This document shows positions 15,244 to 23,788 of a stretch of 39,256 bases of DNA, piece after piece (the stretch's first letter is position 1; every line of letters begins with the position of its first letter). The stretch lies in assembly GCA_023260815.1 (NCBI GenBank), contig JALQUE010000425.1, positions 1 through 39,256 on the forward strand. The letters run 5' to 3'. The notes beneath the pieces were generated by a model that saw nothing but the letters and a program-made list of their open reading frames with translations, did not search any database and had not been told where the DNA came from. The stretch is from Roseovarius sp. Lineage in GTDB: Bacteria > Pseudomonadota > Alphaproteobacteria > Rhodobacterales > Rhodobacteraceae. The translations under genes and the position numbers were made by a program.

Positions 15244-17327
15244 CACTTCCTGATGTGGGTAAGTTGTTTCAGCCGACGGTTCTGCTGGCACTGGCTTTGA
15301 TGGCGATCATCGTCATGATGATCTTGCCGATGCCTGCTTGGGTACTGGACGTGGGGCTTGCCGCCTCTTTTGCACTGGCAATCCTGATATTCACCATCAC
15401 GCTTTTCATTGAGCGGCCTTTGGATTTCTCGGCGTTTCCGACGATCCTGCTTGCCTCGCTCATGTTGCGTCTATCGCTCAATGTGTCATCGACCAAGCTT
15501 ATCATCGGGCAGGGGCATACGGGCACCGATGCTGCGGGCGAGGTGATCGAAGGATTTGCAAACTTCATCATGGGGGGCAGTGTGTTCCTCGGCCTTGTGG
15601 TTTTTGGCGTGCTGTTGATCGTGAACTTCATGGTCATAACCAAAGGCGCTGCCCGCATGGCCGAAGTCGGCGCGCGTTTCGCGTTGGACGGAATGCCCGG
15701 CAAGCAGCTTGCCATTGACAGCGACATGTCTGCAGGCGCCATCGATCACGAGGAAGCCAAGCAAAGACGCGAGCGAGAGCAACAGGAAACCACTTTTTTC
15801 GGATCGCTTGATGGGGCGTCGAAATTCGTCAAGGGTGATGCGGTCGCCGGCTTGTTGATAACACTGCTGAATTTGGTGGTTGGCCTGATCATGGGGGCTG
15901 TTGTCCATGACATGCCGTTGGCCACAGCCTTTGAGACATATGCGATCCTGACAGTGGGTGATGGCCTTGTCACGCAGATACCCGCCGTTGTGATTTCGAT
16001 CGCTTCGGCCCTTTTGCTGGCGCGGGGCGGCACGCAAGGCTCGACTGATCGGGCCATCGGCGATCAGATTGGCCGCTATCCCGCGGCCGTCGCAACAGTT
16101 GCGGTGCTTATGGCAATGTTCGCGCTTGTGCCGGGCCTGCCGTTTCTACCCTTCATCCTCGGTGGCCTGGGTCTTGGCGCGACAGCTGCCTGGCTTTACG
16201 CGCGCCAATCGGAAGGTGCGGAGATGCCTGATATTCATTCTAGTATCGGTGCTATCCCGTCCGAACCGTCGATTGGCGATGTTCTGGATCTTGATGACAT
16301 CCACGTGGAATTTGCAGCAGACCTTGTGAACATGGTGTTGGACCCCGGCACTGGCCTTGATGTGCGGATTGGCAACATGCGTCGGCATGTTGCGCAGGTT
16401 TATGGGCTCATCCTGCCCGAAATTCGCCTGACCGACGATCCGTCTTTGCCGTCGGGCATGTATGTGATCCGTATTCAGGGGGTCGAGCAGGCCCGCGCCG
16501 TGCTTCGACCAGACCGCATATTGGCACTCGACCCAAAGTCCACGGCCGAATTGCCCTCCGGAGAGCAGGTGAAAGAGCCGGTTTATGGCGCGCCTGCACG
16601 CTGGATCGATCCTGCCGCCCGCAATGACAGCGCTTTGGCAGGCACCACATTGGTCGCACCCGCCGAAGTTCTGGCGACCCACCTTCTGGAAACCATACGC
16701 CAGAACCTCAGCCGCTTGTTGACGATGAAGACCATGCGCCGCCTGCTGGATGAGATGACGCGTTTGTCCGACGCCACAAGATCCGAGGCCAACCGGCGCT
16801 TGCTGGACGAGATGATTCCTGACCGTGTGGCGCCGGACCTGCTGCATTCGGTGTTACGCCTGCTTTTGTCGGAACAGGTATCCATTCGGAACATTCCGCT
16901 AATCCTCGAGGCGATTTCCGAGGCCCGACAGAAAAATGCCACGCCCGAGTCGATCTGCGAACATGTCCGGCAGCGTCTTGGATTTCAACTGGTGTCAGCC
17001 CTTCAGCGTCAGGATGGCACTCTGCCGGTGATTCAGCTTGCATCGGAATGGGAGGATACCTTCGCCACATATCAGATCGAAGGTGATCGCGGCCAGATCG
17101 ACATCGCTCTGCCGCCGGAAATGTTCAATGCGCTGACCAATTCGATATCGGCTGAATTGTCCAAGGCCGGTGACCGTGGGCTTTATCCGGCTGTCGTGAC
17201 ATCAACCGCGCGGCGCCGTTTCGTTCGAACGGTGATGGCGGCGCGCAAGATTTCCAACCCGGTTTTGTCCTTCGAAGAAGTCGGGCTTGAGGCCAATCCA
17301 TCGCTCGTAGGGGTGGCGGCCGCGTGA
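15240..17327 (+). CDS. flhA: Flagellar export gate protein FlhA
   Basis: FlhA is the large export-gate component whose cytoplasmic ring docks chaperone-substrate complexes. The 695 aa protein has an N-terminal half of about eight membrane segments (to about residue 320). It carries the FHIPEP signature region RMAEVGARFALDGMPGKQLAIDSDMSAGAIDHEEAKQRR. The cytoplasmic half follows, with VLDPGTGLDVRIGNMRRHVA, AELPSGEQVKEPVYGAPARWI and VVTSTARRRFVRTVMAAR. Length is usual. It is coupled to the transglycosylase upstream and to fliR downstream by four-base overlaps. Confidence 0.97.
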   Translation: MTLPDVGKLFQPTVLLALALMAIIVMMILPMPAWVLDVGLAASFALAILIFTITLFIERPLDFSAFPTILLASLMLRLSLNVSSTKLIIGQGHTGTDAAGEVIEGFANFIMGGSVFLGLVVFGVLLIVNFMVITKGAARMAEVGARFALDGMPGKQLAIDSDMSAGAIDHEEAKQRREREQQETTFFGSLDGASKFVKGDAVAGLLITLLNLVVGLIMGAVVHDMPLATAFETYAILTVGDGLVTQIPAVVISIASALLLARGGTQGSTDRAIGDQIGRYPAAVATVAVLMAMFALVPGLPFLPFILGGLGLGATAAWLYARQSEGAEMPDIHSSIGAIPSEPSIGDVLDLDDIHVEFAADLVNMVLDPGTGLDVRIGNMRRHVAQVYGLILPEIRLTDDPSLPSGMYVIRIQGVEQARAVLRPDRILALDPKSTAELPSGEQVKEPVYGAPARWIDPAARNDSALAGTTLVAPAEVLATHLLETIRQNLSRLLTMKTMRRLLDEMTRLSDATRSEANRRLLDEMIPDRVAPDLLHSVLRLLLSEQVSIRNIPLILEAISEARQKNATPESICEHVRQRLGFQLVSALQRQDGTLPVIQLASEWEDTFATYQIEGDRGQIDIALPPEMFNALTNSISAELSKAGDRGLYPAVVTSTARRRFVRTVMAARKISNPVLSFEEVGLEANPSLVGVAAA

Positions 17328-18094
17328 ATGATGCGGATCACATCCTGTCCTTTGCCAGAGAAATCCTCTGGTCACATGTCCTTGTTTTCCTGCGTGTGGG
17401 GCCGGTGATATCGCTGTTTCCCGGATTTGGTGAAAGCACGGTGCCTGTGCGCATCAAACTGGCGCTGGCGCTGGCCTTTACGGTCATTATCACACCCGTG
17501 ATCGTGCCATTTCTGTCTACGTCAGGGGCCACCGCACCGCCGTTTCCGCTTATCATGAGCGAAACCGCGATCGGGCTTGTGATGGGCATAGGGATCCGCT
17601 TGTTTGTGCTGGCCCTGCAGACTGCCGGAACGATTGCTGGTCAAGCAACCTCGCTTACACAGATCCTTGGCTCTGCGGGTGTCACGCCGCTGCCTGCGAT
17701 TGGGCATATTCTGGTGCTTGGGGGGCTTGCCCTGGCCATGATGACCGGGCTGCATGTGCAGGCGGCCCGCATGATCGTGCTCAGCTATGGTTTGTTTCCG
17801 GCGGGTGATCTGCCTCGGACAGGTGCTCTTGCGGATTGGGGGGTGCGCCAGGTCGCGGGCGCCTTTGCCCTTGCGTTCACGTTGGCGGCACCGTTTCTGA
17901 TCGTGTCGGTGCTCTATAATCTGACGCTTGGCATCATCAACAGGGCGATGCCGCAGATGATGGTCGTCTTTGTCGGTGCGCCAGTGATCACGGCGGTGGG
18001 TATTGTCCTGTTGCTTATGCTGGCGCCGACGATCCTGACGATTTGGATCACTGCGCTGCAGGGCTTTTTGATCAACCCGTTTGGCGGCCCGTGA
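17324..18094 (+). CDS. fliR: Flagellar export gate protein FliR
   Basis: FliR completes the FliP-FliQ-FliR gate. The 256 aa hydrophobic protein has about six membrane segments, with VFLRVGPVISLFPGFGESTVPVRIKLALALAFT near the start, the ETAIGLVMGIGIRLFVLALQTAGTIAGQATSLTQ motif, and NRAMPQMMVVFVGAPV near the C-terminus, all typical of FliR. It starts with GTG at 17324 inside a GTGA overlap with the flhA stop; there is no better ATG. Its TGA overlaps the flhB ATG by one base. Confidence 0.95.
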   Translation: MNDADHILSFAREILWSHVLVFLRVGPVISLFPGFGESTVPVRIKLALALAFTVIITPVIVPFLSTSGATAPPFPLIMSETAIGLVMGIGIRLFVLALQTAGTIAGQATSLTQILGSAGVTPLPAIGHILVLGGLALAMMTGLHVQAARMIVLSYGLFPAGDLPRTGALADWGVRQVAGAFALAFTLAAPFLIVSVLYNLTLGIINRAMPQMMVVFVGAPVITAVGIVLLLMLAPTILTIWITALQGFLINPFGGP

Positions 18095-19179
18095 TGTCTC
18101 CGCAGGATGACGACACCGAAAAGTCGCTCGAGCCGACGCAGCACAAATTGGAAGAGGCTCGTAAAAAGGGTGAACTGGTCCGGTCAGCGGATCTTGCAAC
18201 GGCTGCCGCCTATGGCGGCATTCTTCTGGCAGCTCTGACAGCGGGTCAGTCATCGATTCAACAGGTCAGTACCGCGATGATGGTCCTGCTAGATCAACCT
18301 GATAGGCTGATCGCGGATTTTTTTGGAACCCGCGCCTCGGCCCCGGTCGGGGGCCTTTTGGTGGCAGTTGGGCTGGGTACCATGGCCTGGTTTTTGATCC
18401 CTGCGGTTGCAGCACTTACGGCGGTAATCGCGCAGCGTGCGTTTGTTGTCGCTCCCTCGAAAGTGTCGCCTCGGCTATCGCGCATCGATCCGATGCAGAA
18501 CTTGAAAAACAAGTATGGCCCTTCGGGTCTTTTTGAATTTGCCAAGAGCTTTGCCAAATTGGTTCTCTATTCAGTTGTGCTTGGTATCTATCTGTCGGGC
18601 AGAGTGTCGGACATGGCTGGTGCCCTGCATGGAGATCCCGGGAACGTCGGCCTGTTACTGAGCCGTATGATGATCGAGTTCATGGCGGTTGTGCTATGTG
18701 TGGCGCTTGCGATTGGGGGGGTCGACTATCTTTGGCAGCGGTACGATCACCTGCGTCGCCACAGGATGTCACATCGTGATCTGCAGGACGAACACAAGCA
18801 GCACGAAGGCGATCCGCATATGAAAAACGAACGCCGTCAGCGAGCCAACCGGATTGCCGGCGATCAGATGATGGCTGATGTGCCCGGTGCTGATGTCGTG
18901 ATCGTCAACCCGACGCATTACGCCGTTGCACTGAAATGGAGCCGGGCGCCCAATTCTGCGCCGATCTGCGTCGCCAAGGGTGTCGATCATGTGGCTCTGG
19001 CGATTCGTGCTGTGGCGAAAGATCACGGCGTCCCCGTGCGCAGCGATCCTCCCACGGCGCGGGCCATCCATGCCACGACAGACATCGGAATGGAAATCGA
19101 CCCCGAGCAGTATCAGACTGTCGCAGCCGCAATCCGCTTCTCGGAGGCGATGCGCCATAAGGCAAGGGCGCGCGGATGA
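18094..19179 (+). CDS. flhB: Flagellar export switch protein FlhB
   Basis: FlhB switches export specificity from hook/rod to filament substrates together with FliK. The 361 aa protein starts MSPQDDDTEKSLEPTQHKLEEARKKGELVRSADL, the family's N-terminal signature. It has four membrane segments (about 37-210) and a cytoplasmic domain with the autocleavage site NPTH at residues 272-275 (VIVNPTHYAVALKW), so self-cleavage is expected. An upstream ATG at 18043 is rejected because it lies inside fliR and the family N-terminus begins at 18094. The 3' end overlaps the fliJ-like gene by ATGA. Confidence 0.97.
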   Translation: MSPQDDDTEKSLEPTQHKLEEARKKGELVRSADLATAAAYGGILLAALTAGQSSIQQVSTAMMVLLDQPDRLIADFFGTRASAPVGGLLVAVGLGTMAWFLIPAVAALTAVIAQRAFVVAPSKVSPRLSRIDPMQNLKNKYGPSGLFEFAKSFAKLVLYSVVLGIYLSGRVSDMAGALHGDPGNVGLLLSRMMIEFMAVVLCVALAIGGVDYLWQRYDHLRRHRMSHRDLQDEHKQHEGDPHMKNERRQRANRIAGDQMMADVPGADVVIVNPTHYAVALKWSRAPNSAPICVAKGVDHVALAIRAVAKDHGVPVRSDPPTARAIHATTDIGMEIDPEQYQTVAAAIRFSEAMRHKARARG

Positions 19180-19619
19180 CGGACCGCTCCCTGTATGATC
19201 TGGCCGCCTTGACCGATGCCGTCTTCCGCAACGAGCAGGCCCGATTGCAGCAAATTCTTGCCCAAGAGGCGCAATTGCGCAGCGCGCTTGCCGACCTGAA
19301 CGCGCAGGCCCGCACCAATGCCAGCCTGTCTTCGCAAGGCGTGCGAGAGATCGGTGCCGATATGCTCTGGGACGGTTGGGTCCGGCGGATGCGCGCCGAC
19401 CTTCAGGGGCGCCTGGCCATGGTTCTCGTGCGAAAAAGCGCGATGATCGCTGCGATGCGCAATGCGCATGGACGCAAGATCGCGGCTGAAAGCCTTCTTG
19501 AGCAGTGGACGAAAACAACCGCCAGCGCGCATCGAAAAACCCTGAATGAGCAAGAACAGAGCCTGATATTATGCCAGCAGACCTTGCTGCGACAGGGGCG
19601 ACCGGATCAGATGTCCTGA
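19176..19619 (+). CDS. FliJ-like coiled-coil protein
   Basis: The 147 aa product is almost entirely helical with coiled-coil character (FRNEQARLQQILAQEAQLRSALADLNAQ near 18-45; HGRKIAAESLLEQWTKTTASAHRKTLNEQEQSLILCQQTLL near 97-138). It has no signal or membrane segment. FliJ proteins are about 145 aa, coiled-coil and poorly conserved, and act inside the FliI ATPase ring. Size, fold and position after flhB fit, but no diagnostic motif is visible, so the name is inference. It overlaps flhB by four bases, and its last 13 bases overlap the convergent fliL-type gene tail to tail. Confidence 0.6.
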   Translation: MTDRSLYDLAALTDAVFRNEQARLQQILAQEAQLRSALADLNAQARTNASLSSQGVREIGADMLWDGWVRRMRADLQGRLAMVLVRKSAMIAAMRNAHGRKIAAESLLEQWTKTTASAHRKTLNEQEQSLILCQQTLLRQGRPDQMS

Positions 19620-20113
19620 CGGCCGATATCGGTGATGAGTATGCCTTTGGCCGCCATCCCGATAATGGATTGTGCGACTTCGGTCAGCGACATGCGCAGA
19701 ACATCCATGTTGTTGGCGCTGGTGAACTCACCGGCAAAGCCGCCCATATTCGCATGATCGAACAAGACCTGTAGAAACGCGTCCCGCAGTTTCGGCTCGG
19801 TTTCATAGACAAGAGAGGACTGGCCCACCGCGACTTCGACGCTCAACGCCAGAACGACCAGCGCGTCGATTCTTTCAGCGCTGACCACCGGCACCACGAA
19901 CTGATTGTTCAACTTCACATATTCCGCAGCTGCCGGATCGGGCTCGACCGGCTCATTTTGGGCGGTCGCGACGGTTTCTGTTTCCGACCCTGTGTCACCA
20001 CAAGGATTGATCTCGACAGTTTCCAGGGGATCGGGCCGCATGATGTATCCGGCCCCCACACCGCCGGAAATGCCGATCGCCGCAAGAACGACAGGAAGCA
20101 ACACTTTCATCAT
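19607..20113 (-). CDS. Second FliL-family protein
   Basis: The 168 aa protein has an N-terminal membrane segment (about 5-24, LLPVVLAAIGISGGVGAGYI), an acidic linker and a FliL-like periplasmic domain. Typical features are EYVKLNNQFVVPVVSAERIDALVVLALSVEVAV, PKLRDAFLQVLFDHAN, VLRMSLTEVAQSIIG and a final ILITDIGRQDI. This end is closer to the classical FliL C-terminus (LFTDFVVQ-type) than that of the first copy. It is the last gene of the flgB-to-flgH operon, nine bases after flgH. Starts at 20113 or 20110 (two Met codons) are equivalent. The two proteins could form mixed rings or serve different steps; this is not shown. Confidence 0.85.
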   Translation of the reverse strand: MMKVLLPVVLAAIGISGGVGAGYIMRPDPLETVEINPCGDTGSETETVATAQNEPVEPDPAAAEYVKLNNQFVVPVVSAERIDALVVLALSVEVAVGQSSLVYETEPKLRDAFLQVLFDHANMGGFAGEFTSANNMDVLRMSLTEVAQSIIGMAAKGILITDIGRQDI

Positions 20114-20122
20114 CGGACTCTC

Positions 20123-20848
20123 CTAGAAGGGCAAAAACATGTCCAGCACCTGTTGCCCGTAGCGGGGCTGCTGCATGTCGCTGATCTGTCCGCGTCCGCC
20201 ATAAGAAATGCGGGCCGCTGCGATCTTGTCATATGTGATTTCATTCTGCCGCGAGATGTCTTCGGGTCGGACATATCCGGTCACCAGCAACTCCCGCAGC
20301 TCGAAGTTCACGCGCACTTCCTGTGATCCTTGGATCGCCAACACACCGTTTGGCAGAACCTCCATCACGGTGGCGGCAAGCCGCAACGTCAGTTCCTCGC
20401 GGCGGCTGACCGAACCGTCCCCATCCGATTGGCTGTTGGAATTTAGCGACACCGCATCCGCCATGCTGGCGCCCTCGGGAAGTCTTTCGTTCAGCCGTTG
20501 CGGCAGCCCCAAAAGCTGCGGAATCCCCAGGCTTTCCGATCCGCTGCGCGACCGTGAGGTCGAATTTGAGATTTGCGCCTCCTCGTCGATCTCGATCCGC
20601 ACGGTCAGGATATCGCCTTTTTGCAAGGCGCGCCTGTCCCCAAGCAGCGATGTCCGGCCCGCGCGCCACAAAGACGCCTGATCGACCAGCCGCTGAGGCT
20701 CGTGGGTCATGGGCAAACCGGGGACCAGCATCGCACTATGCTCAACCGCGTTCTTGGTTGGCGTAAAGGTGGGTGCCCGGCCAAGGTGATCTGATCGCGC
20801 GCAGGCGCCAAGCATAAGGATCAAGCTGAAACAGAGACTGTTTTTCAT
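20123..20848 (-). CDS. flgH: Flagellar L-ring lipoprotein FlgH
   Basis: FlgH forms the outer-membrane L ring. The 241 aa protein has a lipoprotein signal with lipobox LGAC (Cys at residue 16) and SLWRAGRTSLLGDRRALQKGDILTVRIEIDEEAQISNSTSRSRS, the FlgH hallmark. It also has a C-terminal SQEVRVNFELRELLVTGYVRPEDISRQNEITYDKIAAARISYGGRGQISDMQQPRYGQQVLDMFLPF. Length is usual. It lies 18 bases after flgA in the minus-strand operon, so the ring proteins and their chaperone FlgA are made together, while the P-ring gene flgI lies in another operon. Confidence 0.96.
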   Translation of the reverse strand: MKNSLCFSLILMLGACARSDHLGRAPTFTPTKNAVEHSAMLVPGLPMTHEPQRLVDQASLWRAGRTSLLGDRRALQKGDILTVRIEIDEEAQISNSTSRSRSGSESLGIPQLLGLPQRLNERLPEGASMADAVSLNSNSQSDGDGSVSRREELTLRLAATVMEVLPNGVLAIQGSQEVRVNFELRELLVTGYVRPEDISRQNEITYDKIAAARISYGGRGQISDMQQPRYGQQVLDMFLPF

Positions 20849-20866
20849 GATGTGAAACCATTTTCT

Positions 20867-21286
20867 TTAGTGCATGACGCGGATGCGGCCATCTGCCAAA
20901 ACCTCGCCCGAAACGGTGGTGCGTGACGACATGTTCATGACCCGAACCACCTCGCCCACGCCGGCACGATCCAACGCGCGTCCATCGGTGGCGATCTGAA
21001 GGCCGCTGCGCTCGAAGATCAGGGAAACGATCTGGTTGCGCTCGACCACGGCGGGTTCTCCGATATCGGCAAGGCGGATTGGCCGGCCCACATAAAGTGC
21101 GACGCGGGCTTCCTGCCCGACAACTTGATCCGGGTGGCTGGCCACGCCTGCAATTTCGCCTGCCTGCACCCCTATATCTCGGGGTGTAATGATCTCCTGC
21201 GGTCGGATGGTGCGCGCCGCAACAAGGATTTCGGCGGCCGCAGGCCCGGCAGCCAGAAGCAGAAGTAGGCTCAGCCGGATCATCAT
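20867..21286 (-). CDS. flgA: P-ring assembly chaperone FlgA (short form)
   Basis: FlgA is a periplasmic chaperone for FlgI polymerisation. The 139 aa protein has a signal peptide (about 1-18) and an SAF-type domain (ILVAARTIRPQEIITPRDIGV...VGQEARVALYVGRPIRLADIGEPAVVERNQIVSLIFERSGLQIATDGRALDRAGVGEVVRVMN). This is the short alphaproteobacterial form, about 80 residues shorter than the enterobacterial protein, with only the SAF and C-terminal parts. It overlaps flgG by ATGA; adjacent ATGs at 21286 and 21283 are possible starts. Confidence 0.92.
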   Translation of the reverse strand: MMIRLSLLLLLAAGPAAAEILVAARTIRPQEIITPRDIGVQAGEIAGVASHPDQVVGQEARVALYVGRPIRLADIGEPAVVERNQIVSLIFERSGLQIATDGRALDRAGVGEVVRVMNMSSRTTVSGEVLADGRIRVMH

Positions 21287-22068
21287 CTGACCTGCGCCGT
21301 AGCGCCAAGCATCTGATCTGCAGCGGAAATTACCTTGGCGTTCAACTCATAACCGCGCTGCGCCTCGATCAATTCCGTCACCTCGCGCACCGGATCGACG
21401 GAACTGTCCTCCAGATACCCCTGCCGTAGCGTGCCAAGCCCGTCCTGTCCGGGTGTTGCCACAAGGGATGGTCCCGACGCCTCGGTTTCCAGAAACAGAT
21501 TGTTACCCGCCGCCTCAAGTCCCTTCGGATTGGTAAAGCCCGCCAGGGTAATGTCCCCGATTTGCTGTGCTTCGGCGGTTTCCGCGAAGTAGGCGAATAC
21601 CTCGCCGGCCGCGTTGATGGAAATGCTGCGGGCGTCGGTGGGTATGGTGATCTCGGGGACGACCGGGAAGCCATCCGATGTTACGATCAGCCCGTCTGCC
21701 GAGCGTTTCAGCGCCCCGTCGCGCGTATAGGCCGATTGGCCCGATGGCAGCCTGACTTCCAGATACCCATTGCCGTCGATCGCCAGGTCCAGATCGCCAT
21801 TGGTCGCGGATAGCGAGCCTTGGGCCAGATGAATCGACACCGCAGCCGGGCGCACCCCCAGACCCAGTTGCACACCGGTCGGCAGGACGGATCCATCCGA
21901 GGCGTTCACGGTGCCGGGCCTGGCCATCTGCTGGTAATGCAGGTCTGAAAATTCGGCCCGACGTGTGTTGTAGCCGGTGGTCGACATGTTCGCGAGGTTG
22001 TTCGAGATGGTTTCCACCCGCAGTTGTTGGGCTGCCATACCCGTGGCGGCGATCTTCAAGGCGCGCAT
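21283..22068 (-). CDS. flgG: Flagellar distal rod protein FlgG
   Basis: FlgG makes the distal rod. The 261 aa protein starts MRALKIAATGMAAQQLRVETISNNLANMSTTGYNTRRAEFSDL, a textbook FlgG N-terminus. It has the DLAIDGNGYLEVRLPSGQSAYTRDGALKRSADG motif and ends EVTELIEAQRGYELNAKVISAADQMLGATAQVR. Length is normal. A strong GAGGAGA ribosome-binding site precedes the ATG. It follows flgF after 16 bases and overlaps flgA. Confidence 0.97.
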   Translation of the reverse strand: MRALKIAATGMAAQQLRVETISNNLANMSTTGYNTRRAEFSDLHYQQMARPGTVNASDGSVLPTGVQLGLGVRPAAVSIHLAQGSLSATNGDLDLAIDGNGYLEVRLPSGQSAYTRDGALKRSADGLIVTSDGFPVVPEITIPTDARSISINAAGEVFAYFAETAEAQQIGDITLAGFTNPKGLEAAGNNLFLETEASGPSLVATPGQDGLGTLRQGYLEDSSVDPVREVTELIEAQRGYELNAKVISAADQMLGATAQVR

Positions 22069-22084
22069 GGTGTTCTCCTCATGC

Positions 22085-22798
22085 TCAACGGATCATTGTC
22101 TTCAGGGTTTCGCGTATTCGGTTGTTTTCGTTTTCCAGAAAGTTCTGCCCAAACTCATAGGCGCGCTGCACCTCGACCATGCGGGCGACTTGCGAAATCG
22201 GATCGACATTCGCCCCCTCCAGAAACCCTTGCAGGATGCGCCCGTCTTGGACCGGTTCGGTCCCGCTATCGGTGCGGAACAGGGTTCCCCCTTCGCGGAT
22301 CAGATCATTGGGATCCAGCGGCCTGACAAGCCCGATCTGGCCAATCAACCGGCCTTCGGCGCTTATGGTTCCATCGGCTGCAATCCGCATATCGGTTGCA
22401 TTCGGCGGCACGAAAACCGGCGCCCCACCGGCATCCAAAACCCGATGCCCGTCATGCGTGACCATTTCTCCGGCGGCCGAAAGCGAGAAACTGCCCGCGC
22501 GGGTCAGCCTGTTTCCTTCGGCGGCTTCGATCAGGAAGAACCCGGCGCCTTCTATGGCGAAATCCAAGGTGCCACCTGTCGGTTGCAGGCTCCCCTGCAG
22601 GCTCGAAATGCTGCGTGCCGACGGGGTCGCCATCGAAATCGACGGACCATTTTCGATCCTCTGCACATATTCGGCAAAGATCAGCCCTTCTGCCCGGTAC
22701 CCGGTGGTCCCTGCATTCGCGATATTGTTGGCGATCACCTGCATTTCGCGCAGCAGGCCGGATTGCCGGGTCAGGGTCGTATATCCGGTATTTTCCAA
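22085..22798 (-). CDS. flgF: Flagellar proximal rod protein FlgF
   Basis: FlgF is a proximal rod protein. The 237 aa product has MENTGYTTLTRQSGLLREMQVIANNIANAGTTGYRAEGLIFAEYV, DFAIEGAGFFLIEAAEGNRLTRAGSFSLSAAGEMVTHDG, and a C-terminal ISQVARMVEVQRAYEFGQNFLENENNRIRETLKTMIR, as expected for FlgF. The start codon is TTG at 22798. It is supported by AGGAGGG four to five bases upstream, which itself lies in the last codons of fliQ; the fliQ stop and the flgF start are one base apart, so the two are likely coupled. Confidence 0.94.
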   Translation of the reverse strand: MENTGYTTLTRQSGLLREMQVIANNIANAGTTGYRAEGLIFAEYVQRIENGPSISMATPSARSISSLQGSLQPTGGTLDFAIEGAGFFLIEAAEGNRLTRAGSFSLSAAGEMVTHDGHRVLDAGGAPVFVPPNATDMRIAADGTISAEGRLIGQIGLVRPLDPNDLIREGGTLFRTDSGTEPVQDGRILQGFLEGANVDPISQVARMVEVQRAYEFGQNFLENENNRIRETLKTMIR

Positions 22799-22799
22799 T

Positions 22800-23069
22800 C
22801 TACCCTCCTGTAATCATTGGGATGATCCTGTCCTGAAAGAACGAGACCAGCGTTTGCGTCATGAAACCCATGGACAGCCAGAACACGAGAACGATCGCGC
22901 CCAGCTTGGGCACGAAAGTCAGGGTCAGCTCCTGGATCGAGGTGAGCGCCTGAAACAGTCCGACAAACAACCCGGCAAGAAGTGCCACGGTCAGGATCGG
23001 AACCGAGATGATGAGCGAGACCCAAAGCCCTTCCCGCATCGTGTCGAAAAAGACGACCTCGTCCAGCAT
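22800..23069 (-). CDS. fliQ: Flagellar export gate protein FliQ
   Basis: FliQ is the small gate subunit. The 89 aa protein has two membrane segments (about 16-38 and 52-74) with MREGLWVSLIISVPILTVALLAGLFVGLFQALTSIQELTLTFVPKLGAIVLV, typical of FliQ including the QALTSIQE turn. Length matches the family. It lies three bases after fliE and carries the flgF ribosome-binding site in its last codons. Confidence 0.97.
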   Translation of the reverse strand: MLDEVVFFDTMREGLWVSLIISVPILTVALLAGLFVGLFQALTSIQELTLTFVPKLGAIVLVFWLSMGFMTQTLVSFFQDRIIPMITGG

Positions 23070-23072
23070 CGC

Positions 23073-23363
23073 TCAGACCGGCATGCGCAGGATTTCCTGA
23101 TAGGCTTCGACGACCCTGTTTCTCACGGTGACTGCGGTTTCCACAGCCAGCTCCGTTTGAGCCAGCGCCTGCACCAGAGCATGCGGATCGGCGCCGCCGG
23201 TCATCGCAGCCTTGGCTGTGGTTTCTCCATCATGCAGGGTTGCGGCGAAATCCCGTGCAAGCCCCATAAAGGTCTCACCCGGCCCGCCCGCGCCGGCCTT
23301 TGGCTCAGTCGCGGGGCGGGAAGCTGCATATTTCTGAACAGCGGTAAGGGAATTCACATCCAT
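23073..23363 (-). CDS. fliE: MS ring-rod junction protein FliE
   Basis: FliE links the MS ring to the proximal rod and is the first rod-type export substrate. The 96 aa protein has a Pro/Gly/Ala-rich N-terminus and the FliE helix pair: FMGLARDFAATLHDGETTAKAAMTGGADPHALVQALAQTELAVETAVTVRNRVVEAYQEILRMPV, with the conserved VRNRVVEAYQEILRMPV end. It follows flgC after 21 bases with a GGAGA site. Confidence 0.95.
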   Translation of the reverse strand: MDVNSLTAVQKYAASRPATEPKAGAGGPGETFMGLARDFAATLHDGETTAKAAMTGGADPHALVQALAQTELAVETAVTVRNRVVEAYQEILRMPV

Positions 23364-23384
23364 TCTGGATCTCCTTCTTTGGTG

Positions 23385-23777
23385 TTAGCGGCGCAACAGT
23401 TCCATCAGGCTGGACGACATCTGCCGCGCCTGATCGAACATCTTCAGGTTCGCCTCGTAACTGCGCTGCGCTTCGCGCGCGTCAGCTATCTCGATCACAA
23501 GCTGAACGTTCGAGCCTTCGAAATGCCCGGTCTCGTCGGCCATCGGATGGCCCGGCTCGTAAATTCTTGAAAGGTCGCTGCGGTCCAGTCGCACCCGCCC
23601 GGTTTCAACGTGGCGCGCGGCGTCCAGCGCACCGAATTGGGCCTCGAACGATACCACTTTGCGCCGATAGCCAGGCGTGTCGGCATTGGCGATATTTTCT
23701 GACACATGCCGCAGGCGCTGCGCCTGTGCCTTAAGCCCGCTGGCCGAAACGGAAAGAGACTCGGAAAAACCGGTCAT
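23385..23777 (-). CDS. flgC: Flagellar proximal rod protein FlgC
   Basis: FlgC is a proximal rod protein. The 130 aa product has FSESLSVSASGLKAQAQRLRHVSENIANADTPGYRRKVVSFEA, the canonical N-terminal rod motif. It then has PGHPMADETGHFEGSNVQLVIEIADAREAQRSYEANLKMFDQARQMSSSLMELLRR, typical of FlgC. It is 11 bases after flgB; the AAGGAG ribosome-binding site overlaps the flgB 3' end. Confidence 0.96.
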   Translation of the reverse strand: MTGFSESLSVSASGLKAQAQRLRHVSENIANADTPGYRRKVVSFEAQFGALDAARHVETGRVRLDRSDLSRIYEPGHPMADETGHFEGSNVQLVIEIADAREAQRSYEANLKMFDQARQMSSSLMELLRR

Positions 23778-23788
23778 TGATGTGCTCC

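Noticed and set aside
22179..23570. 463-codon open frame on the plus strand opposite flgF, fliQ and fliE
   Set aside because: The product is low-complexity and basic, crosses three certain genes on the other strand and has no recognisable feature.
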